DNA of 64,000 nt from Christiangramia portivictoriae DSM 23547 (GCF_000423045.1 NZ_KE383972.1:329670-393669), one strand, 5' to 3'. Shown: positions 33,806 to 44,005, numbered from the stretch's first letter. Numbers and translations: made by a program. The notes: a model not told the origin generated them from the letters alone.

Positions 33806-35617
33806 TTAAATCTGGCTGGTGAGCAGGAAAGTCGCTGTAATCCAAAGTACAATCGATAGCAAGCCACCAATGATCAAAAAATGTTTGAATTTGTAGATAC
33901 CCATGCCATAGATGATAGTATTGGTCTGGTAGCCCACTGGTGTAAAAAAACTAAAATTAGATGCGAACAGGACGGCCAGAATAAATGGTTTTGGATCGAG
34001 TTGTAATTTAGTGGCTATGGTTATCGCAATAGGGGCGATAATGATCGCGGTAGCGTTGTTAGAAATAAAACCACTTAAAAACATGGTCACCAGGAATAAC
34101 AAACCTATGATACTATAATTAGGCTTCCCATCAAACAACAGCAATAGATTGGTAGAGATCCAGTCATCTGCCCCGGTGTTGCTCATGGCTACACCTAATG
34201 GAATCATTCCCGCCAGTAAAAAGATAATTTGCCAGTTCACCTGCGTATAGATTTTTCCCAGGTCGATACACTTAAAGAGGATCATTAAAAAACAACCAAT
34301 AACGGCACTTTTAAGAATAGGAAATATTGAAAAAGCAGAGAGCGCAATAACCAGAATCAATATCGCCAGGCTGAGGGATCGTTTTTGTCTCGAAACAGGA
34401 CTAATTTCCTCGTGGTTTTGAAGAATGCTAATGTTGTCCATTTTCTGGAGTTCATGTAGATCATTTCGAGTAACTTCTACCAGCAAGCGATCTCCAACCC
34501 GCAATTCAATATCATCAGATTTTTTATTAAAAATCCTTCTTTTTGGATTTCTGAAACTTCGTCTTTTCCGGATCGCCAGGGGTACCGCTCCATGGAGATC
34601 ATACCAGCCCACGGTTTTGATGCTTTTTCCAATTAAAGGGGAATTGGGTAGCATTAATATTTCGACCAGCTGTATGTTTTCTTCAATTTCTGAAGCTTCC
34701 TGCATAATTGGCTTTATAGCTTTAGCTTCAGAATTTCTAATAATGGTGAGATCGCCTTCTTCCTTTAATTGAATGAGCTGTTCTATGCTACACCTAAGTA
34801 GTAGTTGATCACCAGTTTTTAGGGTGGTATACTTGCCTGGGTGATCATTGATAACACCTTTTCGCTTGAGCCTTATAACTTCGATCGCGTCCTTTTCATT
34901 GCCAAATATATCGCGCAGGTTCTTCCCGATTAATTTAGATTTTTCACTAACGATTCCTTTGGTTATAAATTCGTCTAAATTATAAACCGAATTAAGATCA
35001 CTGGATTGTTTCTTCGGAAGAAATCCTGCCATCAGGCTCACCAGGAAAATAGTGATTAGCATAAAAATGATGCCGTACCAGCTAAATTCGAAAAATCCAA
35101 ATCGTTCCACTCCTCTTTTTACTGCCACGGCATTTACTATAAGGTTGGTAGAGGTTCCCATAAGTGTACAGCTACCACCAATGATACCGGCAAAGGAAAC
35201 TGGCAATAACAACTTTGAGCTGGGGATGTCATATTTTTCTGCCAGCTCATCGATGATCTTTACGAAAACCAATACCACAGCGGTGGTATTTATAAATGCT
35301 GAAATACTCCCTGCAATAAACATAAAAACCGGGATCATTATAAAGAGGGGGAGTCCTTTTAATTTTCTCATTCCCTGAGCCAGTAGATCGATCACTCCGT
35401 TATCTTCCAGACCTATAGCGATGATCATAAGGCAGAGTACCGTTATGGTTGCTGCGCTGGAAAAACCTGAGATAGCCTCTTCCGGAGAAACCACATTGGT
35501 TAACAAGAGTAATCCAAGGATGATAAAAGCGATCTTATCCACCGGGAATACCTCGAGGGCAAATAAAACGATCACTCCAAGAATGATCACAAATAGTGCA
35601 ATGATTTCCAGACTCAT
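33806..35617 (-). CDS. SLC13-family permease with two TrkA-C domains
   Basis: A 603-residue inner-membrane transporter with about eleven membrane segments, split by a cytoplasmic part at about 210-400 that holds two TrkA-C (RCK-C) domains. The first is KLIGKNLRDIFGNEKDAIEVIRLKRKG and following, split here as LIGKNLRD and AIEVIRLKRKG; the second is PLIGKSIKTVGW and AVPLAIRKRR. Conserved transporter segments are GGSCTLMGTSTNLIVNAV and a second SNNATAIIIAPIAI repeat. Family members move sulfate, dicarboxylates or other anions with sodium. The anion is not predictable. The glycosyltransferase gene follows by 25 bp. Confidence 0.88.
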   Translation of the reverse strand: MSLEIIALFVIILGVIVLFALEVFPVDKIAFIILGLLLLTNVVSPEEAISGFSSAATITVLCLMIIAIGLEDNGVIDLLAQGMRKLKGLPLFIMIPVFMFIAGSISAFINTTAVVLVFVKIIDELAEKYDIPSSKLLLPVSFAGIIGGSCTLMGTSTNLIVNAVAVKRGVERFGFFEFSWYGIIFMLITIFLVSLMAGFLPKKQSSDLNSVYNLDEFITKGIVSEKSKLIGKNLRDIFGNEKDAIEVIRLKRKGVINDHPGKYTTLKTGDQLLLRCSIEQLIQLKEEGDLTIIRNSEAKAIKPIMQEASEIEENIQLVEILMLPNSPLIGKSIKTVGWYDLHGAVPLAIRKRRSFRNPKRRIFNKKSDDIELRVGDRLLVEVTRNDLHELQKMDNISILQNHEEISPVSRQKRSLSLAILILVIALSAFSIFPILKSAVIGCFLMILFKCIDLGKIYTQVNWQIIFLLAGMIPLGVAMSNTGADDWISTNLLLLFDGKPNYSIIGLLFLVTMFLSGFISNNATAIIIAPIAITIATKLQLDPKPFILAVLFASNFSFFTPVGYQTNTIIYGMGIYKFKHFLIIGGLLSIVLWITATFLLTSQI

Positions 35618-35746
35618 TCGAAAAATAAATTTGATAAATGTAGTATCCTATCAAACCTCTTGTTAGGTTTTCAGAAATATTTATGATAGTTACTGCAGGC
35701 TTTTCACTTGTGTTTCGCTATAATAAGGATCTATTAAAAACTAATT

Positions 35747-36253
35747 ATGAGCAGAGGTTTTGTTAAAGAAGATGATCAGGAAGAACCCATAATCGTACCA
35801 CCGAGAGCAGCGATACCAGATGGAGTTACCAACTACGTAACGCCTAACGGATTTGAGGAATTACATTCCGAAATGAAAGCACTTGAAATTGAACGATCAG
35901 AAATCAATACCACAGATGAAACTGAAAAGAGGAGAGCAAAAGGCCTGATTGACGGTAAAATAAAATTGCTTGCAGAGAGAATTCAGTCTGCCCGGGTTTT
36001 AAATCCTACGCAACAGGCGCAGGATGAAATCAGGTTTGGTGCTCACATCAAATTAAAGAACCATAACACATCCCACATTCAGAAATTCCAGATTGTAGGA
36101 GTTGATGAGGCCAACATTAAAGATCAGAAAATTGCGTTTGTGGCGCCAATAGCCAGAGCGGTCACAGGTAAAAAAGTTGGTGAAACTGTGGATTTTAAAT
36201 TGGGAAATGAAACGCGTACACTAGAAATTCTTGAGATTAATTACTCTTCCTGA
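35747..36253 (+). CDS. GreA/GreB-family transcript cleavage factor
   Basis: A 168-residue protein that resembles GreB in its start (SRGFVKEDDQEE and PPRAAIPDGVTNYVT). The N-terminal coiled-coil part is at about 40-85 (LHSEMKALEIERSEI, KRRAKGLIDGKIKLLAERI) and the C-terminal FKBP-like domain at about 95-165. The acidic pair at the coiled-coil tip that rescues RNA polymerase is less clear (a TDETEKR segment lies there). Probable role: rescue of stalled RNA polymerase. It overlaps the stop of the convergent usher gene by 13 bp. Confidence 0.8.
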   Translation: MSRGFVKEDDQEEPIIVPPRAAIPDGVTNYVTPNGFEELHSEMKALEIERSEINTTDETEKRRAKGLIDGKIKLLAERIQSARVLNPTQQAQDEIRFGAHIKLKNHNTSHIQKFQIVGVDEANIKDQKIAFVAPIARAVTGKKVGETVDFKLGNETRTLEILEINYSS

Positions 36254-38832
36254 CTTCCAGTAATATTTTGAAGGTTAAATTCAACCGAATCTTCAATATC
36301 GCCATATTCCGATACTTCTATCTCGAAATCATAAACTGCCGGACCTGATTTCAAGTTTAGATTCTGTAATTGATCCGGATCGACTCTGGCACTATATATA
36401 CCCGGCTTTAATCCCAGATAGGTGAAATACCCGTCGCCTTCAGAAAGCACTTCTGCAACCACCTGGTCGTTCTGATCTAATATCTGCACTTTAATTCTAC
36501 CCTGTCCCCGGTATGAATCTTCAGATTTCAGATTCACAAAACCGGATACTTCTCCCAAGACACTAACAGGAATTTCAATGGTTTTAAACTGGTTTGGTAC
36601 AGTCTCTACCAGGATCTTAGGATTGTTCACCTTCCACGCGATATTGTCCAGGCTGTTGCTTTCCACTTCCAGCATTGTTTGAACGTACGGTTGCAGATCT
36701 GTCAGCCTGATTTCAGTTTTATCTTTATTGTATTTCAGGAGACCCGGTTTTGTTTTCAGCTCAATTCCAGGAACTCCCTTCTCCATGGGATCTCTTTTAC
36801 CATTGCCATTTAAATCAAGAAACGGCAGGATGGTAATGCCACCACGAGCAACTCCCGGACGATTGCTTAAAGTCACATAATCATTCGCGTCGTCCCAGCG
36901 AACACTTCCCCGTGCAGATTGAATATGCGAGGAATTTCTGTTGCCAAGTCTTGAAGTAACCGAAGTCTGTGCGAAATTGAAGGCGTAACGTAAGCCAATT
37001 TCGAAGGTGTGAGCATCCCTAAGCGCGTTATTCTCATAAGAAAGATTAAGGAAACCCCGCTCAAAAATCACTCTTTCCAATTCCAGATTTAAGTTTCTAA
37101 AACTTTGATCCCCAAGATCGAATTGTACCTGAGGCGAGAATAAAACCTGGTAAGGCAAACGGTAGGTTTGTGAAAGAGAGGAATAGATCGTAGGGTTTTC
37201 GAGATTGGAATTAAAAATTCCATAGGTAGTAAGGTTGGTACTAATGCCAAATAGATTTCCGGAAAGCAGCAATTGTGCAGTTGTGAAATCTGTTGTAGGC
37301 AGAAGGATCTGATTAATGGAAAACCGGCTAAAAGCGGAAAAATTCTCTAACCGGATGGGAGCAGAAAATCTAAATTCTCGTTCTTCGAGGTAATTGAAAT
37401 TGATGGCGGTCTGGTCGTCGTGATATTTGGCATACTTCAAATCAAACTGAACCCTTGAAGGAGTCCGGTAACTCAGGATTCCTTCACCTTTTACACCATA
37501 CGTATATTCACCAGAAAATAGAAGATTTGAAGTCATTCTCAGGGAAGTATTCACGAACGGCATGTATTCTCCACTGCGTACATCAGACAAATATTCGACA
37601 CCTCCACCAATGGTTAGACTCCTGGAAACGCCGTATCCCATTGTATACCTAGAAAATCTTCTGTTATCCTCATCTTCAACCACACCGGCACTCAACGCAT
37701 ATTGAAATTTATGTTCCGGTACAAAATTATAGGGGATGTTGATGACCCTGGTATCAGATAATTCTTCGCCATAAGGCCCAAAAAAACGAAGATCTATATT
37801 GGTGTTCCCATACATTAATGGCACATCAAAGGAGTAAAACCCTGAAGCATCTGCCTGTGTAAAGTCTACAAGCACATTGTTCACGTAAAGTTCCACAGTC
37901 CATCGTGGTTCGGTATAATCATTCAAAATGTAGGTTCCATAGGAGCGACGGTTTACCAGAGGTGCGTTGGTTAACTGTACACCTACAACCGGAGCAAATA
38001 ACGACGATGTGGCGCCCGTGAAAATTTTACCTGCTGTAACCTGTTTAAAAAGCTTACTGTCATTATCTACATACTTCCACTGGTAAAACTGGTTTCTGCC
38101 TGTGAACGGTACTCTGTCTGAATAATTTAACAGGATATTTGTTTCACCACCCGCGAACATGGTCCCAAGTCCCAGATTGAACCGATTGTCATCCTGACCG
38201 TTCGTTTGCTGCGTGGTTGTTATGGCCCAGTCCAGATTTCCTCCTTTAAAAAATGGATATTTTCTTTCTATAAGGGTGTCTGGTTCAAGAATTCCTATGC
38301 TTCGGTTAAGATTCTTTCGAGCTCTGTCTCTTCTTTTTTGCTTGATTATAGGTAATTCCAGCTCTGTTGAAAAGGCAATTTGTAAATCCCGAATGGAAAA
38401 GGTTGTTTCTAACCCGAAAAACCTTTCGAAGAGATCAGACCGTAGATAAAAGATGGTAGCGGTTTGTATATATTCTTCATTCTGAAGCTTAATTTCCTGC
38501 GCATCCAACTCCAGGATCTTATTTTCCAGATCGAGTGTATACGGGGAATCCATATTTTCAACGAATCCTGAAATCACAGTGTTTGTATCATTGGTTTCGC
38601 TTTTAAGCTGAAAAAGTTGAAATAGATCGAGAAAGCTTATATACGCAACTTCATTTTTAATTGCTACAGGAATTTCCATGGTCCCCAGTTCACGGGAGGT
38701 CATGTCTATCATGAATTCATCATAATCGGGATATTCCTGAGCTTTTAGAACGCTGGAAAACGAAAGCAGTAAGAAGAACACTAAAACTCTGACCTTATAC
38801 GAATGGCGAATCAATAGAATAATTCTTTTCAT
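36241..38832 (-). CDS. Outer-membrane usher-like protein
   Basis: An 863-residue protein with a signal peptide (cleavage near residue 31). Its middle has the many alternating amphipathic strands of a large beta-barrel. Usher features of the alternative (CooC/TcfC-like) type include ASGFYSFDVPLMYGNTNIDL, FFGPYGEEL and a C-terminal section FLDLNGNGKRDPMEKGVPG. This last part leads into a beta-sandwich with carboxypeptidase-regulatory-like repeats. It is the last gene of the locus, 15 bp after a DUF4402 gene, and should export and assemble the DUF4402 subunits. Assignment rests on these segments and on context; the barrel and plug should be tested by structure prediction. Confidence 0.72.
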   Translation of the reverse strand: MKRIILLIRHSYKVRVLVFFLLLSFSSVLKAQEYPDYDEFMIDMTSRELGTMEIPVAIKNEVAYISFLDLFQLFQLKSETNDTNTVISGFVENMDSPYTLDLENKILELDAQEIKLQNEEYIQTATIFYLRSDLFERFFGLETTFSIRDLQIAFSTELELPIIKQKRRDRARKNLNRSIGILEPDTLIERKYPFFKGGNLDWAITTTQQTNGQDDNRFNLGLGTMFAGGETNILLNYSDRVPFTGRNQFYQWKYVDNDSKLFKQVTAGKIFTGATSSLFAPVVGVQLTNAPLVNRRSYGTYILNDYTEPRWTVELYVNNVLVDFTQADASGFYSFDVPLMYGNTNIDLRFFGPYGEELSDTRVINIPYNFVPEHKFQYALSAGVVEDEDNRRFSRYTMGYGVSRSLTIGGGVEYLSDVRSGEYMPFVNTSLRMTSNLLFSGEYTYGVKGEGILSYRTPSRVQFDLKYAKYHDDQTAINFNYLEEREFRFSAPIRLENFSAFSRFSINQILLPTTDFTTAQLLLSGNLFGISTNLTTYGIFNSNLENPTIYSSLSQTYRLPYQVLFSPQVQFDLGDQSFRNLNLELERVIFERGFLNLSYENNALRDAHTFEIGLRYAFNFAQTSVTSRLGNRNSSHIQSARGSVRWDDANDYVTLSNRPGVARGGITILPFLDLNGNGKRDPMEKGVPGIELKTKPGLLKYNKDKTEIRLTDLQPYVQTMLEVESNSLDNIAWKVNNPKILVETVPNQFKTIEIPVSVLGEVSGFVNLKSEDSYRGQGRIKVQILDQNDQVVAEVLSEGDGYFTYLGLKPGIYSARVDPDQLQNLNLKSGPAVYDFEIEVSEYGDIEDSVEFNLQNITGSQEE

Positions 38833-38847
38833 ACGATACTAGCTGAA

Positions 38848-39348
38848 CTATTCCTGAATAAAAGTAAGTGTGAAGAACCCGCTATAATTTCCTGCACCAT
38901 TCGCTGAAAGCGGACCAATATTAAGAGTTCCGCCAACATAAACCGGGTTCGGAATTTCTGAAGCAGCCGTGGTAATAAAAGTTTTACCCGTACTATAGCT
39001 ATTAATTTCAAGAGTTAATGTTTGTCCGCTTGTACCATTTAGGGTAAACTGACTGTCATGCATGATATTCACCAGGGTACCTGGATTAGCATAAACATCG
39101 AACAGAGCAGGAGAGACCGTAGTACCAGTGTTTAGCAGTTTTACATCTCCTGTCCAGGTGCGGGTACCATCGGAATCCACAGTAACAGTTCCTACACCAT
39201 TATCAACTGCGAAACTTCCAAAGTTGAGAAATTGTGCAGTGTTCACTTCAACGTTGATTGGGATAGGTGGATTTTCCTGTGCTTTTAATTGCTTCGGAAA
39301 AAGGGCGATCATGAAAACGATCATTATGATGAAATATCGATATTGCAT
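38848..39348 (-). CDS. DUF4402 pilin-like protein 4
   Basis: A 166-residue secreted protein: signal peptide (1-23), then one DUF4402 domain of all-beta pattern, with TWTGDVKLLNTGTT and the domain-typical VYVGGTLNIGPLSANGAGNYSG near the end. It ends FTLTFIQE. Unlike the other three copies it lacks the penultimate tyrosine, so it may have a special place such as tip or anchor. It lies 4 bp after the type IX cargo gene and 15 bp before the usher gene. Confidence 0.78.
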   Translation of the reverse strand: MQYRYFIIMIVFMIALFPKQLKAQENPPIPINVEVNTAQFLNFGSFAVDNGVGTVTVDSDGTRTWTGDVKLLNTGTTVSPALFDVYANPGTLVNIMHDSQFTLNGTSGQTLTLEINSYSTGKTFITTAASEIPNPVYVGGTLNIGPLSANGAGNYSGFFTLTFIQE

Positions 39349-39352
39349 ATAA

Positions 39353-42034
39353 TTATTTTCTCACGATTACTTTTTTTGTAAATGTTCCTTGTGCTGAAGT
39401 ATAAGTAACTAAATACACTCCGTTGCTTATAATATGATCAAATCTTAGATCTGCTTCGGCCGAAGCAGGAAGCTGCTGCAGGATCTTTCCATTTAAATTA
39501 CTTAAGATCACGATATCCCCTTCGGCAGAATCTGCTTTCATCCGCACATGAATGGAACCCTGACCGCTCTTCAGAATAAAAGGTTCAAAGACAACGTCGG
39601 TTGGTGATACCTTATCATCATTAAAACGCAGGTAGAATCGATCATTGATTTCACCTTTATCGAGATCAACCTCGTAATCTTCATCCTGGAGGTTGGTCAC
39701 CTTGTCATTTTGAGTATCTATAAGATAAATAGACATTTGAGCTGAAAGATTTTCAAGATCTTTTACACTGAATCGTATGGATCCAGATTGTTGTAAATTA
39801 ACTCCAAGAGGAATTTGTTCTAGATTTTTGGCGTTATTCAATTTATGTGACTTAATGCTGGCTTCCAGCCGATCTTCAGTGATAATATATAAGTTCGGAA
39901 CCTGGGTATTTGTATTCAGGATCTTCAAAGCATCTTTTTCACGATCGAATTTTCTACTGGCAAACGCATCATTATAAATTACTATGGCATCTTCAGCATT
40001 AGAAAATGAGAAGCTAGCGACAATACGGGCAAGTTCAGTATGAGATTCCTGTTGTTTATAGAAATCTTGCTCAAAATCGTTTACTCTTACTGAATTGTCC
40101 ATGCTAATATTCGAACTGGAAGTACCACTGGTCGCATGCACAAAAAACCCCTGCATGGAAGGAATGATGTTTCCAGTATCGCCAGTAGAGCTAATGCCTG
40201 CAACATAAGAGGAGTAGGTGCCATTATATTGTTCCCCACTGGTGGAATTGAAAAAATAAACGGCGTTATCTATATTGGTAGTCATGGCAGACACCATATT
40301 CCAATCAATAGGTGATGGATAGGGGTTGGACACCAGGTGATAGCCTTTTGTATAATCTCCATGAATACTACTTAGACTTGTATTCATCGCGCCATCCTGT
40401 ACACTGCCTTCCAATTCCACAACCACTGGAAGATCGCTGTTACCAAAGTTGAAAGCATAGCCTTCAAGTGAATTCATTGCATTAGTAGCAACATCATAGG
40501 CCTCCCATCCTGAGATATCATTACCATTAGCGTCTTTATTTCCTTCGATATATCGATATACATTTGGAAACTCTGACCCTAAACTGACGTATGGCGCGAA
40601 ATCTCCAATGGTAGAGTCAGCAAACGGACTTCCAAAATATTTGTATCCAGAAGCAGAGGCAAGATATCGCTGCATTTTGACGGTACCGTTTAAGGTACCT
40701 GTTCCAGATCCATCGATAAGTGCAGTTTGATCCAGATTGCTGATTAAGGTTACTTTATTATCTGTGAAGAATATGCCCCGGTTAATTTTAAGCCAGCCAT
40801 AAATTTTTAAATCTGCATTATTATTTACCTGCAGCGCATTGTCGATCTCTAGATTTAGAATATTTCCATTGAGGATCATGGAGGAGCCAATTTGCTGTTG
40901 TAGGTATCCTTTAAATGTAAGGGTGCCGGAATCTGCATCTATCTGTCCGGGACCAGAAACCTCGCCATATATTTCAAGTTTATTATCCAGGATTTCAATA
41001 AAACTAGATTCTTCCAGGATAATGTTTCTAACTTGGGCTATAGGTCCACTCTGTATGACCGGGTAATTTTGTAATCCTCGAGGAATTGTCACATCGGTTT
41101 CTGAAGATGGTAGAGTTTCGCACAACCAGTTTAGAGGATTATTCCAGTCATTTCCAACAGATCCACTCCATTCAAAAATTTCATTGATGATCACTTTTGC
41201 AGGTTTGGAAAATGTTACTTTGCAACCACTTACACTTCCGGTTTCCTCATCAGCTACAGCTTTTATCTTAACTCTGTATAAAATTCCTTCCAGATCGCTT
41301 GAGATATCTGTTAGAACCAGATCTTTAGATGTTTCACCATCAATATTTATATAGTTGCTGTCTTCGCTACTTTTTTGCTGCCACTGGTAAGAAAATTGCT
41401 GGTCACTGGTAACCTGAGTCGCAAAGATCACCGTAGAACCTATACAGCCCACCTGATCACCCGGACTCACAAGATTAAAACAATTCAGTTTGTCTGCGAT
41501 TGCCGGAGGAAATGTTTCGATGTTATCTTCGTAACTTTCTTCAGAGCCATAATCACAATCTGTTTGCGCAACCCCTGTGGTATCTCCCTCGTACTCATCA
41601 CAGCTTGTAAAATTATCCTGCCAGCCACTAACATCACCAAAGATATATACATTGCCGTCTTCGATATCTATGGAAGCTTGATCTGAACCTGAAGTTCGGG
41701 TAAAATTCCCCATTACAATAAGATAGGAGGAGATACTTATATCTACTTTGTTGCTCCCAATAAAGTCACCATATACAATAACGACAGCGTCGGGACCCAT
41801 AGTAAACTGGCTTTTGTTTCCAGACATGTTGAGGTCTCCGTACACTAACAAGGTTCCGTTTACAACAAGATGACTGTCGTTCGATGGTAAAGTTACAGAT
41901 AAGTATTCTTCAGTTTCACCCAGGGCAACCGTATGTAAACTATTAATTGTAAAGTCTTCCTGTGCGACCGACTGTCCCGACAGGAATATGACAAGAATTA
42001 AAAAAAATGAATGTCTAATTTGTGATAAGAACAT
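39353..42034 (-). CDS. Large secreted protein with type IX sorting domain
   Basis: An 893-residue surface or secreted protein. Signal peptide 1-24. Residues about 35-135 form repeated beta-rich VYGD/MGNF/IFGD units (a short parallel-beta-like run). About 190-285 is an Ig-like domain with paired cysteines. Next is a WSGSVGNDWNNPLNW segment that begins further filamentous units, and a broad beta-rich region. The last 80 residues, ending FDHIISNGVYLVTYTSAQGTFTKKVIVRK, split here as SNGVYLVTYTS and KKVIVRK, form a type A C-terminal domain recognised by type IX secretion. It lies 3 bp after the chaperone gene and 4 bp before DUF4402-4. It probably acts as an adhesin of the locus. Confidence 0.82.
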   Translation of the reverse strand: MFLSQIRHSFFLILVIFLSGQSVAQEDFTINSLHTVALGETEEYLSVTLPSNDSHLVVNGTLLVYGDLNMSGNKSQFTMGPDAVVIVYGDFIGSNKVDISISSYLIVMGNFTRTSGSDQASIDIEDGNVYIFGDVSGWQDNFTSCDEYEGDTTGVAQTDCDYGSEESYEDNIETFPPAIADKLNCFNLVSPGDQVGCIGSTVIFATQVTSDQQFSYQWQQKSSEDSNYINIDGETSKDLVLTDISSDLEGILYRVKIKAVADEETGSVSGCKVTFSKPAKVIINEIFEWSGSVGNDWNNPLNWLCETLPSSETDVTIPRGLQNYPVIQSGPIAQVRNIILEESSFIEILDNKLEIYGEVSGPGQIDADSGTLTFKGYLQQQIGSSMILNGNILNLEIDNALQVNNNADLKIYGWLKINRGIFFTDNKVTLISNLDQTALIDGSGTGTLNGTVKMQRYLASASGYKYFGSPFADSTIGDFAPYVSLGSEFPNVYRYIEGNKDANGNDISGWEAYDVATNAMNSLEGYAFNFGNSDLPVVVELEGSVQDGAMNTSLSSIHGDYTKGYHLVSNPYPSPIDWNMVSAMTTNIDNAVYFFNSTSGEQYNGTYSSYVAGISSTGDTGNIIPSMQGFFVHATSGTSSSNISMDNSVRVNDFEQDFYKQQESHTELARIVASFSFSNAEDAIVIYNDAFASRKFDREKDALKILNTNTQVPNLYIITEDRLEASIKSHKLNNAKNLEQIPLGVNLQQSGSIRFSVKDLENLSAQMSIYLIDTQNDKVTNLQDEDYEVDLDKGEINDRFYLRFNDDKVSPTDVVFEPFILKSGQGSIHVRMKADSAEGDIVILSNLNGKILQQLPASAEADLRFDHIISNGVYLVTYTSAQGTFTKKVIVRK

Positions 42035-42037
42035 AGG

Positions 42038-42850
42038 CTATTCCAGGTCTAGAACCGCATTTCCTAACATCACACCTTCTTCAGTTTCGTAAAATATTTG
42101 CAAAGATCCTTTTCCGGGATCCATCTGCTCGAAGTTTTGCAAGTCGAAATTAAAGCGTCTATTCAAATTTGGGGTATAGACTGCGATCCCTTTTACCAAT
42201 CCTACTTCTACCGGTTCACTTTCTGGAGTATCGTACAAAACCCGAAGATTTCCATAAGCAGACATATTACCAGTTCGATTGAAATTCAAACTTAGATTTC
42301 CAGTATCCTTATCCAGGGATAGATCGTTAATTTTAATCTTTGTTGTTGATTCCCCAACTTTCAATATAACGGGAATACTAATTCCAAATACTGTCTTGAT
42401 ATTCAGGGAAATACCATCCTGGTCATTTTGAGCTTGTTCGCTACCCAGCGCAGTTTGCTTCTCGATAGCCCTAAAATACAAATGAGACCTGTATTCCTTA
42501 TTCTCAAGTTCACCAGACCTGGTTATCTGCAACTTTACTGTTTGTGCTTCGTTTGGTGCCAATCGCACTCTACGAGGATAATACCTTAGGTTCTTATCTG
42601 CAAAGAACTGTCCTTCCTCCGGCTCGGTGATTTCCACGAAACCTCCGGCTTCCTTCATTTTGTACTGGATGAATGAGATGGCGTAAGATGCAGTATCGCT
42701 ACCCGTATTTACAAGGTTTACTTCCTGGCTACGCTGATTTCCATCAAACACGACACGTTTTGGCATGATCATAAGATCACCCTGCGCTTTGCACGTAAAT
42801 GGTAAAAGAGTGATAAAAACAAGAAGGGCAAATTGAAATCTTAGTTGCAT
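42038..42850 (-). CDS. PapD-like periplasmic chaperone
   Basis: A 270-residue protein with a signal peptide (1-22). Two Ig-like domains follow the classical pattern: LMIMPKRVVFDGNQRSQEVNL in the first strands (split as LMIMPKRVVF and NQRSQEVNLVN), YYPRRVRLAPNEAQTVKL before the G1 strand, and EYRSHLYFRAI around the expected subunit-binding Arg. In the family this chaperone holds pilin subunits in the periplasm until they reach the usher. It lies 31 bp after DUF4402-3 and 3 bp before the type IX cargo gene. Confidence 0.82.
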   Translation of the reverse strand: MQLRFQFALLVFITLLPFTCKAQGDLMIMPKRVVFDGNQRSQEVNLVNTGSDTASYAISFIQYKMKEAGGFVEITEPEEGQFFADKNLRYYPRRVRLAPNEAQTVKLQITRSGELENKEYRSHLYFRAIEKQTALGSEQAQNDQDGISLNIKTVFGISIPVILKVGESTTKIKINDLSLDKDTGNLSLNFNRTGNMSAYGNLRVLYDTPESEPVEVGLVKGIAVYTPNLNRRFNFDLQNFEQMDPGKGSLQIFYETEEGVMLGNAVLDLE

Positions 42851-42881
42851 GGGGATTGCAGATTTATCCTGTAAGGATTAG

Positions 42882-43379
42882 TTAGTTATAGCTTACAGTA
42901 ACATTAAAACCAGAAGAATTTGTATAAAAACCAGCCGCCTGATTGGCTTCTAGATTCAGAGTTGCTCCAATTTTTAAAATATCCAGATCTTCTCCAGATA
43001 ATTCAGGAATGGCTGTGAAATCGTCAATTAAGAGAAATTGATTAGGATTATTCTCATTAAATAATTTGAAGTTTTCCGGCAGTGTAATGGAGTAATTGTA
43101 ATTACCATGTTTAACCACAGCTTCCGCAGCGCTTACCTGTCCAGGATTGGCAGGAGATAATTGAAGCCCGTAAGCAGTTCTGCTTCCTTCAGGAGACAGA
43201 ATGACTCTTCCAGGATTATAGCCGCTAATAACATTACCAAAATGTAAATCTACACTCTTGGTAATTTCAATAGGTTCAACAACTGCGGCGGTGGAATTGA
43301 CTACTGCACTGGCTGAAACCTGAGAAAAGGAAAAGCCTGTAACTAAAAAGAATAATATGAGAATGAAAGATACTTTCAT
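42882..43379 (-). CDS. DUF4402 pilin-like protein 3
   Basis: A 165-residue secreted protein with a signal peptide (1-19) and one DUF4402 domain. Segments such as EITKSVDLHFGNVISG near the start, SPEGSRTAYG, and the final GFYTNSSGFNVTVSYN match the other copies. It ends with a tyrosine in the last-but-one place (VSYN), a feature shared with fimbrial subunits. It is the first gene of the tight five-gene group chaperone-cargo-DUF4402-usher, after a terminator that follows DUF4402-2. Confidence 0.8.
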   Translation of the reverse strand: MKVSFILILFFLVTGFSFSQVSASAVVNSTAAVVEPIEITKSVDLHFGNVISGYNPGRVILSPEGSRTAYGLQLSPANPGQVSAAEAVVKHGNYNYSITLPENFKLFNENNPNQFLLIDDFTAIPELSGEDLDILKIGATLNLEANQAAGFYTNSSGFNVTVSYN

Positions 43380-43408
43380 GGATAAAAGTTACATATAAAC
43401 AATTGGAT

Positions 43409-43440
43409 AAAAAAGCGCCGCCATTTGTTATGACGGCGCT
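43409..43440 (-). terminator. Internal terminator after DUF4402-2
   Basis: On the minus strand AGCGCCG (from 43440) pairs with CGGCGCT (43414-43420), with extra pairing in the loop, and is followed by six T residues. It stands 27 bp after the DUF4402-2 stop and 34 bp before the DUF4402-3 start, so it probably limits read-through into the assembly genes. Confidence 0.85.
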
Positions 43441-43466
43441 CTAGATATTTCTATTGGTAGAATTGT

Positions 43467-43946
43467 TTACTCATAACTAACGGTAACCTTTACGTCACCG
43501 GCATATTCTGCAACACCCTGGTTAGGGTTTACAGCTAATGTTCCTCCAACGTAGATTGTCTGAGTTCCAGAAGAAGTTGATTCTGGAAGATTTGTTACAG
43601 GCGTCAAAACCATATTTGAATGACCTGTAGCAGTTAGATCTGAAGCCTCTAGTGTTATTGTATATGTTTCATCACCACCAGTGATGTCGAATGATGCAGC
43701 CTGATTGGTTGTAGTTGGTGCATCCATATCTGCATCAATGGTTCTGGTTCCTGCCGCATCTGCAGCAATAATTACATTACCACCGGCAGCAGACCCGATG
43801 ATTTTACCGAAATTAAGATCATTTGTCTTAACGATTTTGAGGGGACTCACAATTACTGCATTTGTAGTAGCAGTAGCATTTGATGATCCTTGGGAGAATC
43901 CAAGAGCACATACAAACAGCATTGCGAGTAGGGCAATCTTTTTCAT
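43467..43946 (-). CDS. DUF4402 pilin-like protein 2, candidate major subunit
   Basis: A 159-residue secreted protein. Signal peptide 1-18 (ALLAMLFVCALGFSQG), then a DUF4402 domain with VSPLKIVKTNDLNFGKIIG, AAGTRTIDAD, and the final IYVGGTLAVNPNQGVAEYAG and VKVTVSYE. Penultimate tyrosine present. It has its own predicted promoter and a strong terminator, as would suit a subunit needed in excess. The composition is low in large residues and rich in Ala, Thr and Gly, as in pilins. Confidence 0.82.
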   Translation of the reverse strand: MKKIALLAMLFVCALGFSQGSSNATATTNAVIVSPLKIVKTNDLNFGKIIGSAAGGNVIIAADAAGTRTIDADMDAPTTTNQAASFDITGGDETYTITLEASDLTATGHSNMVLTPVTNLPESTSSGTQTIYVGGTLAVNPNQGVAEYAGDVKVTVSYE

Positions 43947-44005
43947 AAAGAGTAGGTTTAGAGTTATTTAGTGCGGTAAATATGAACTTATTAAAGTCCT
44001 ACAAC

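Noticed and set aside
32372-33859. Several plus-strand frames over the glycosyltransferase gene
   Set aside because: They are mirror frames of a clearly conserved minus-strand gene and have no protein-family features.
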